Source: an uncultured Acidobacteriota bacterium
Lineage (GTDB): Bacteria > Acidobacteriota > Terriglobia > Bryobacterales > Bryobacteraceae
Direction of reading: 5' to 3'
Length of the DNA stretch: 6,467 nucleotides
Assembly: GCA_937952345.1 (NCBI GenBank)
Contig: CALFYN010000058.1
Coordinates: forward strand, 1 to 6,467
The position numbers and the translations under genes are program-made. Below, piece by piece: positions 1-3,739 of this stretch. Under the pieces are notes generated by a model, which saw only the letters and a list, made by a program, of their open reading frames with translations, was not told where the DNA came from and did no database searches. The stretch's first letter is position 1, and each line of letters opens with the position of its first letter.

Positions 1-85
1 ACCTGCCCCCCGCCATCGCGCGCGGCTTCAATCTCATCGCGCGCTGCGCCGGCCCAAGGGCCACCTCCACACGCGCCGCGAGTAG
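1..85 (+). CDS. Possible 3' end of a citrate synthase / citryl-CoA lyase-like gene, frame-shifted near its end
   Basis: Bases 3-53 read in one frame as LPPAIARGFNLIARCAG, which resembles the C-terminal helix of citrate synthase-fold proteins of the citryl-CoA lyase type (typically ARGFxLIARxAGLVGHLxEE). The matching continuation, GHLHTRRE and then a TAG stop at 83-85, lies in the next frame, so the frame changes by one base at about 52-58, in the run ggcccaaggg. Without the shift the first frame would run to a stop at 216-218, deep inside the next gene, which makes the 83-85 stop the more natural end. This could be a real frameshift, a sequencing error or a chance resemblance. Only about 25 codons are visible, and the family assignment is from memory of the motif. 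Confidence 0.33.
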   Translation, partial: PAPRHRARLQSHRALRRPKGHLHTRRE

Positions 86-141
86 GGAGAATGAGGCCAA
101 GACAAGAATTCCCAGCATGGTACGGGATAGAATATCACTCC

Positions 142-969
142 ATGAAATTCGCGAAGTATTGGGTACGCGGCAGTGGTTTCGCCAACGGGGTTTCGGTACG
201 CTGCCGCGGGTGGTCTAACGATAGCGAAACAGACGCGCGTCGCAAGGCGGAACAGACTGCAGAAGCGATTGCGCGGCGTATTGCCAGTGGGCGGCGCGGC
301 CGTGCCGAGTACGAGTACGGGGACAGGCCACTGCCCGAACCTCTGCTGGAGGAACTGCCCGGCGCCTGGATCACTCGCAATGCTTACGGAGCGGAGGTGC
401 TGAACTGCTCGTCACTGTTGTTTCTGGATGTGGATCGAGAAGAACCGGCGGGGGCGGCGCTCGACCTGTTCTCCGGCTTGCGTTCCTTGTTTGGAATGGC
501 GCCGGCATTGTCGAAACAACCGGATGCGGTTGTCTCCATGGAGGCGGTGGCAAAGCGGCACAATCTGGGATTGCGCGTGTACCAAACCGCGGCCGGATAC
601 CGTGGGATTGTGACGAACCTGCGATTCCAGCCAGGGGCGGAGGAAACACGGCGACTGCTCACGGAATTCGGATGTGATCCGCTCTACATCCGCCTCTGTC
701 AGGCGCAGGATTCCTGTCGCGCACGGCTCACGCCGAAGCCATGGCGCTGCGGATTGGCCGCGCCTCCGGTGAGTTTTCCCTTCGAGGGACCACGGGAGGA
801 GGGGTTGTTTCGCACCTGGCTGAGCCAATACCAAGCCAACAGTGCGGCGAACGCTACCTGTCGTCTACTGCACACGACAGGTCAACCGGCGACGGATTCG
901 GAAATCACGCGTTTGATTGAGCGCCATGATCGCGAGACGAAGGCGCTGTCTCAACTGCCGCTGGCGTGA
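142..969 (+). CDS. Conserved hypothetical protein with a DVD motif (275 aa)
   Basis: I do not recognise a named function. The protein resembles a family of uncharacterised bacterial proteins that begin MKFAxYWxRG and contain an ITRNAYG block (residues 77-83), a hydrophobic strand ending in LFLDVD (acidic residues D96 and D98), a block RVYQTAAGYR (145-154), a Cys-x5-Cys segment (C186, C192) and a very basic RARLTPKPWRC stretch (193-203). It has no signal peptide or membrane segment, so it is probably cytoplasmic. I chose the ATG at 142 because MKFAKYWVRG matches the family start as I remember it. An in-frame ATG at 91 would add 17 residues (MRPRQEFPAWYGIEYHS), and its GGGAG lies only one base before the codon. 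Neither start has an ideal ribosome binding site. The stop is TGA at 967-969. The DxD strand followed by an xxAGxR block is loosely like primase-polymerase motifs, but that is speculation. Confidence 0.85.
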   Translation: MKFAKYWVRGSGFANGVSVRCRGWSNDSETDARRKAEQTAEAIARRIASGRRGRAEYEYGDRPLPEPLLEELPGAWITRNAYGAEVLNCSSLLFLDVDREEPAGAALDLFSGLRSLFGMAPALSKQPDAVVSMEAVAKRHNLGLRVYQTAAGYRGIVTNLRFQPGAEETRRLLTEFGCDPLYIRLCQAQDSCRARLTPKPWRCGLAAPPVSFPFEGPREEGLFRTWLSQYQANSAANATCRLLHTTGQPATDSEITRLIERHDRETKALSQLPLA

Positions 970-991
970 CAACTTGCTGCGAAAGAGCAGG

Positions 992-1069
992 TCAGCCTAT
1001 TCGTTTGTACGGACCATCAAAAACAAGGGAGAAAGACAGGCAGAAAGCCCCCAGCAGTGCAGATCGCAT
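992..1069 (-). CDS. Candidate small ORF, 25 aa, signal-peptide-like
   Basis: On the minus strand an ATG at 1069 is preceded by GGAGG (1078-1082) with 8 bases of spacing, one of the best-placed ribosome binding sites in the window. The product, MRSALLGAFCLSFSLVFDG followed by PYKRIG and a TGA stop (992-994), has one positive residue, a hydrophobic core at residues 4-17 and a polar tail. That is the shape of a signal peptide or a tiny single-span membrane peptide. It lies 80 bases downstream of the TPR gene on the same strand, so it could be translated from read-through. A weak promoter-like pair (TTGCTC-N17-TACCAT, 1103-1131) also precedes it. It could be a small membrane peptide, a decayed gene of which only the leader remains, or chance. 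No family is recognised. Confidence 0.35.
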   Translation of the reverse strand: MRSALLGAFCLSFSLVFDGPYKRIG

Positions 1070-1071
1070 GG

Positions 1072-1090
1072 GTAAAGCCTCCAGGTTTAC
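1072..1090 (-). promoter_or_regulatory. Small hairpin enclosing the ribosome binding site of the 25-codon ORF
   Basis: Read on the minus strand, GTAAACC-TGGA-GGcTTTAC forms a seven-pair stem with one bulged C and a four-base loop. GGAGG of the small ORF's binding site lies half in the loop and half in the 3' arm, so folding would hide it. The stem is followed by CCCATG rather than a U-run, so it is not an intrinsic terminator. The stem is AU-rich apart from two GC pairs and therefore weak. Confidence 0.25.
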
Positions 1091-1149
1091 TTGATTGTTC
1101 TCATGGTAAGCCGAAACGAACAAAAGAGCAAGGAATTGTTTCGACGATA

Positions 1150-2154
1150 TTAGCTGCCTGGTGCGGAGCCGGCCTTTCCGCGGATTTGCAGGGCTCGATC
1201 CACCAGGAGCGCGGCTTCCTCATCCTTATGCAGCGCTTTCTTGGTGCCGGCGAGATTCATCAATAGGGCAGCGACATTACTGTGCATGGGGCCATGCTGC
1301 TGCTCCAAGAGAGGCAAAGCAGCTTCGTAATCCGACTCCGCTTCCCGGTAGCGGCGTACCGCCCGCAGGGCATTGCCATGCGCCGCAAGGGCGGATGCAT
1401 ACAACTGGCCGGGCGATCCGGCGGTGGTAGCGATCCGAACAGCGCGGGCAGCCAGCCGTTCCGCGTCCGCTCCCTCGTTGCGCAAGATGCGGATGGCGGA
1501 AAGTCCGATCAGCGATCGCGCCACATCGGGATGGTCAGGCCCCAACGTCTTCTCGCGAGTGATCAATACCCGCTCCAGTAAGGACTCGGCTTCGTGGAAT
1601 TGGCCCTGTGCTTTGTAGAGACGAGCGAGATTCTCTTGCACCAACGCGGTCTTGGGATACCCAGCGCCGAATAAGTCCATGCTGATGGACAGCGCCTGCC
1701 GGTACAGTGTCTCGGCATCTTTGTACTGCGTGCAGCCCAACGCCAGCGTTCCGAGGTTGTTGAGTGCCTGCGCGGTATCCGGATGGTGCGGGCGTTCCAA
1801 TTTCCCGGCGTACTGCATCGCTTTGCGCAGCGCATCCTTCGATTCCTGAGTCATGCCCCGCTCGAAACGATTCACACCGATGCTGGAATAGAGGTTAACC
1901 ATCTCGAAAGGCTGCCTCTGTCCGGATTTCACCAGCAACAACGCTTCCCGCAACGGTCCTGCGGCCTCTTCATACCGTCCCTGACGGTGCAGCGCGATTG
2001 CCAACAGGTTGAGCATTGCGGCTCGGTCCTCAGAATTGCCTTGCGCGAGCGACGTGCGCAACTGCTGCTCGGCTTCCGCGTACCGTCCGGCCTCCAGCAA
2101 GTTGGTGGGGACATCCTTCGTCACCGCGATCGCAAATAGAAGTAGTGGAATCAT
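1150..2154 (-). CDS. Tetratricopeptide repeat protein, kinesin-light-chain type (334 aa)
   Basis: This is a protein-protein interaction scaffold built almost entirely of TPR helix pairs. Repeats are visible at about residues 17-37 (partial), 46-78, 86-118, 127-160, 169-201, 211-243, 251-284 and 293-325. From the fourth on the period is 41-42 residues with a repeat-opening turn (HPDTAQALNNLG at 125, HPDVARSLIGLS at 209), as in the TPR_10/TPR_12 (kinesin light chain) class. The N-terminus MIPLLLFAIAV is hydrophobic but lacks a positive n-region, so export is uncertain. There is no enzymatic domain. I chose the ATG at 2154 because AGAGG (2157-2161) precedes it and because it sits exactly 15 bases after a predicted ECF -10 element, the same distance as for the divergent sigma gene. 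The open frame extends up to 2226, but that start would erase both promoter elements. Its ligand is unknown; shared promoter architecture makes it a likely target of the neighbouring sigma factor. Confidence 0.92.
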   Translation of the reverse strand: MIPLLLFAIAVTKDVPTNLLEAGRYAEAEQQLRTSLAQGNSEDRAAMLNLLAIALHRQGRYEEAAGPLREALLLVKSGQRQPFEMVNLYSSIGVNRFERGMTQESKDALRKAMQYAGKLERPHHPDTAQALNNLGTLALGCTQYKDAETLYRQALSISMDLFGAGYPKTALVQENLARLYKAQGQFHEAESLLERVLITREKTLGPDHPDVARSLIGLSAIRILRNEGADAERLAARAVRIATTAGSPGQLYASALAAHGNALRAVRRYREAESDYEAALPLLEQQHGPMHSNVAALLMNLAGTKKALHKDEEAALLVDRALQIRGKAGSAPGS

Positions 2155-2169
2155 TGCCTCTACACAGGA

Positions 2170-2199
2170 AGACACCGGCTTCCGATCGGTGGTTACGGT
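2170..2199 (-). promoter_or_regulatory. Predicted ECF-type promoter of the TPR gene
   Basis: Read on the minus strand, ACCGTAAC (2199-2192), a 15-base spacer and GGTGTCT (2176-2170) match the ECF promoter form of an AAC-containing -35 and a GTC-containing -10. The ATG at 2154 begins 15 bases after the -10 element, so the transcript leader would be under about 10 bases. Both blocks are identical in sequence and spacing to those in front of the divergent sigma gene. Confidence 0.65.
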
Positions 2200-2227
2200 G
2201 CGCGAAGATGAAAAAAAACAGCTCACT

Positions 2228-2257
2228 ACCGTAACTTTTTTTCGCGAGTTGGTGTCT
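2228..2257 (+). promoter_or_regulatory. Predicted autoregulated ECF-type promoter of the sigma operon
   Basis: ACCGTAAC (2228-2235), a 15-base spacer beginning with seven T (2236-2242), and GGTGTCT (2251-2257) have the bipartite form of ECF promoters (GTAAC at -35, GTCT at -10, 18 bases between those cores). The GTG start at 2273 follows after 15 bases. ECF sigma factors commonly activate their own operon, and the same element faces the TPR gene on the other strand. Confidence 0.68.
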
Positions 2258-2272
2258 GGGCTGGGGAGAGGT

Positions 2273-2881
2273 GTGCTCGTAGCGGAACCAGGCGCCGGAA
2301 TTGAAGATCTGATCGAACAGGCACGCCGCGGAAGTCATGACGCTTTTGAGCGTATCGTGCAACTGTACGCTCCAAGAGTGTTTCAAGTAGTCGCTCGATT
2401 CTTACGCAGGGAAAAAGTAGAAGAAGTGGCGCAAGAAGTTTTTCTTACCGCGTACCAGCAATTGCGGGACTACAGTGCGCGCGGCAGCTTTGAAGGCTGG
2501 CTGGTGCGTATTGCCACCAATCGATGCCTGAACGTGCTGCGTAGCGAGCGCCGCCGCCCGGAGTTGCTCCTGGGCAATCTGCAAGGCGTCGAGGCCGACC
2601 TGCTCGATCATCTTGCTGCTCCCACAACCGCCAGGGAATTCGCGCAACAGGAACAGCAGCGCGTTGCCAGCGATCTGGTGGAACGGCTGTTGGCGAGTTT
2701 GCCTCCAGAAGAGAGGATCGTGCTGCAGTTGCTGGATGGAGAGGATACGCCGGTGAAAGAAATCGCCGTCCTGATGGGTTGGTCGGAATCGAAGGTAAAG
2801 GTGCAGGCATTCCGCTCGCGGCGAAAATTGCGAACCATGTTGGAACGGCTGCTGCCGGAAGGGAAGGTTGGGAGGCGATGA
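2273..2881 (+). CDS. RNA polymerase sigma factor, ECF subfamily (202 aa)
   Basis: This is an alternative sigma factor that directs RNA polymerase to stress promoters. Region 2 spans about residues 11-95: the core-binding part around DAFERIVQLYAPRV, and the -10-recognition part with EEVAQEVFLTAYQQL (50-64), GSFEGWLVRIATN (71-83) and a basic end SERRR. A linker of about 38 residues follows. Region 4 spans 134-194 with a helix-turn-helix at 161-187 (VKEIAVLMGWSESKVKVQAF, then RSRRKLR) for the -35 element. There is no region 1 or 3, as expected for ECF. The open frame runs upstream to 2009, but that would read through the divergent TPR gene. I chose GTG at 2273 because GGGGAGAGG (2263-2271) precedes it and because it is 15 bases from the -10 element, exactly as for the TPR gene. 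TTG 2249 and GTG 2252 are alternatives. Its TGA overlaps the next ATG, which suggests translational coupling with its anti-sigma factor. Confidence 0.95.
   Translation: MLVAEPGAGIEDLIEQARRGSHDAFERIVQLYAPRVFQVVARFLRREKVEEVAQEVFLTAYQQLRDYSARGSFEGWLVRIATNRCLNVLRSERRRPELLLGNLQGVEADLLDHLAAPTTAREFAQQEQQRVASDLVERLLASLPPEERIVLQLLDGEDTPVKEIAVLMGWSESKVKVQAFRSRRKLRTMLERLLPEGKVGRR
2870..2875 (+). promoter_or_regulatory. Ribosome binding site fixing the anti-sigma start
   Basis: GGGAGG lies inside the last codons of the sigma gene, two bases before the ATG at 2878, with GGAAGG a little further upstream. The start and the sigma stop share ATGA, so this purine-rich stretch supports the overlapping start over the longer frame that opens at 2779. 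Confidence 0.5.
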
Positions 2882-3318
2882 AAGGCGACCATATTAAGGA
2901 CTGGCTGGATGGCCGCGCACCTGGCGATTGGACCACGGAAGAAGGTGAGAAGGCCGCCCGGCATGCCGCCGAGTGCCCCGATTGCCACGACGCCTGGCGG
3001 GCAGCGCAGATGGCGCGCACTCTGCTGCAGGCACGCAGTGGACAGCCGTTTCCCGTGCCCGGCGGCTTCCGCGCGAGCGTCATGAGTGCCGTGCGCGAGC
3101 GGCCCCCCGCCCGGTTGATCGACCGGCTGTGGCTGGCCAATGCCAGGCTGGTTTATGCCATGGCGCTCTCTATTCTGATCCTGGGCCTAGTCACCTTACG
3201 CGAGGAGATGCGGTTTCGGGCGCAGGTGGCGGCTGAACCTGATATCGAAACCGGATCGCTGGTAATTGCATATGACTTGGCGATGGGAGAATCCGACGAT
3301 GATGGACTCAGCAACTAA
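2878..3318 (+). CDS. Membrane anti-sigma factor with HHCC zinc motif (146 aa)
   Basis: It probably binds and inactivates the upstream ECF sigma factor at the inner membrane. The N-terminal cytoplasmic part has the ZAS pattern H5-x23-H29-x3-C33-x2-C36 (seen as HAAECPDCHDAW), the zinc-binding anti-sigma signature. After a linker, one membrane helix lies at about 91-107 (LVYAMALSILILGLVTL), preceded by basic and aromatic residues and followed by REE, which gives a cytoplasmic N-terminus and a periplasmic tail of about 39 residues. The start ATG overlaps the sigma stop (ATGA), typical of sigma/anti-sigma pairs. The 3' end overlaps the next gene by 20 bases. The assignment rests on the motif, topology and position, since the sequence outside the motif is not distinctive. 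The periplasmic tail is acidic (MGESDDDG near the end) and could contact the next protein. Release could be by proteolysis or by sensor binding; the sequence does not say which. Confidence 0.88.
   Translation: MKGDHIKDWLDGRAPGDWTTEEGEKAARHAAECPDCHDAWRAAQMARTLLQARSGQPFPVPGGFRASVMSAVRERPPARLIDRLWLANARLVYAMALSILILGLVTLREEMRFRAQVAAEPDIETGSLVIAYDLAMGESDDDGLSN
3285..3290 (+). promoter_or_regulatory. Ribosome binding site of the LTxxQ protein gene
   Basis: GGGAGA is 8 bases before the ATG at 3299, inside the end of the anti-sigma gene. It decides the start in favour of the ATGATG pair (3299/3302) over the ATG at 3266, which has no such site. Confidence 0.55.
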
Positions 3319-3694
3319 GGATCGCTGGCTGTTGCGGCTGTTTGTGTTGACGCTGTTTGCGGCAGGCTTCTTCTCCGGCGCCATTGCAACACGCCTGGCG
3401 CACATCCACGGGTACTTCGCCAGCGCATCCGCCGGCAGTGACAGTATGGATTGGGTGATCCAGCAGGCCGCGCTCACTCCGCAACAACGGACTGTCGTGG
3501 TGGGCATTCTGAAAGAACACTTCGCATCCAACAAAGAACGCATGACCCGCCAGATGAAGCGCCAGTATCGCGACCGGTTCATGGAGACGGATCAACGCTT
3601 GCGGCAAGTGTTGACTCCGGATCAGCACCGGCGCTATCGCAAGGCGATGAATCAATGGATCAAGCGGCGCGCCGAGGGGTTGCGCGTTCAGTAG
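3299..3694 (+). CDS. Membrane-anchored periplasmic LTxxQ protein, heavy-metal-sensor/CpxP-Spy-like (131 aa)
   Basis: This is a small helical periplasmic protein, probably the sensing or modulating partner of the anti-sigma factor. Residues 11-30 form one membrane helix (LLRLFVLTLFAAGFFSGAIA) with basic residues before it, which puts the rest in the periplasm. Two LTxxQ motifs, LTPQQ (59-63) and LTPDQ (105-109), bracket a long charged amphipathic region (about 65-100). This pair is the hallmark of the CpxP/Spy/CnrX-ZraP superfamily. The region has few His/Met/Cys ligands, so metal sensing is not evident and a chaperone-like or envelope-stress role is equally possible. The gene overlaps the anti-sigma gene by 20 bases and is third in the operon, the same gene content as the cnrYXH type of system in a different order. 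A tandem ATG at 3302 is an alternative start. The annotation label would be periplasmic heavy metal sensor or hypothetical protein. Confidence 0.85.
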   Translation: MMDSATKDRWLLRLFVLTLFAAGFFSGAIATRLAHIHGYFASASAGSDSMDWVIQQAALTPQQRTVVVGILKEHFASNKERMTRQMKRQYRDRFMETDQRLRQVLTPDQHRRYRKAMNQWIKRRAEGLRVQ

Positions 3695-3702
3695 CGCGGA
3701 CT

Positions 3703-3731
3703 TTGTCGACCGGCGCCGGTTGCGATAGACT
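3703..3731 (+). promoter_or_regulatory. Predicted housekeeping-type promoter of the haem protein gene, near-leaderless
   Basis: TTGTCG (3703-3708), a 17-base spacer and TAGACT (3726-3731) match four of six bases each of the sigma-70 -35 and -10 boxes. Transcription would begin at about 3738, two bases from the ATG at 3740. No Shine-Dalgarno sequence precedes that ATG, which fits a leaderless mRNA. The spacer contains a perfect 12-base palindrome, ACCGGCGCCGGT (3709-3720), which could bind a regulator. It shows no ECF-type GTAAC/GTCT pair like those at 2170-2257. Confidence 0.4.
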
Positions 3732-3739
3732 CGTGTCCA

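Noticed and set aside
1072..1090. Inverted repeat as transcription terminator between the two convergent genes
   Set aside because: Short, bulged, only two GC pairs and no U-run on either strand; I see no convincing intrinsic terminator in 970-1149.
1057..1266. 69-codon + strand frame spanning the gap and the TPR 3' end
   Set aside because: No binding site, and more than half lies antisense to well-formed TPR repeats.
2192..2235. Inverted repeat GTTACGGT / ACCGTAAC as a regulator binding site or hairpin
   Set aside because: Each arm continues outward into an identically spaced GGTGTCT, so it is better explained as two divergent -35 elements.
2445..3140. 231-codon open frame on the minus strand
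   Set aside because: Antisense to both sigma regions and the anti-sigma zinc motif; composition rich in Arg, Ser, Pro and Ala, as expected of a GC-rich shadow.
3709..3720. Palindrome ACCGGCGCCGGT as terminator of the sigma operon
   Set aside because: With a minimal loop only a few base pairs remain and no U-run follows; its place between promoter boxes fits an operator better.
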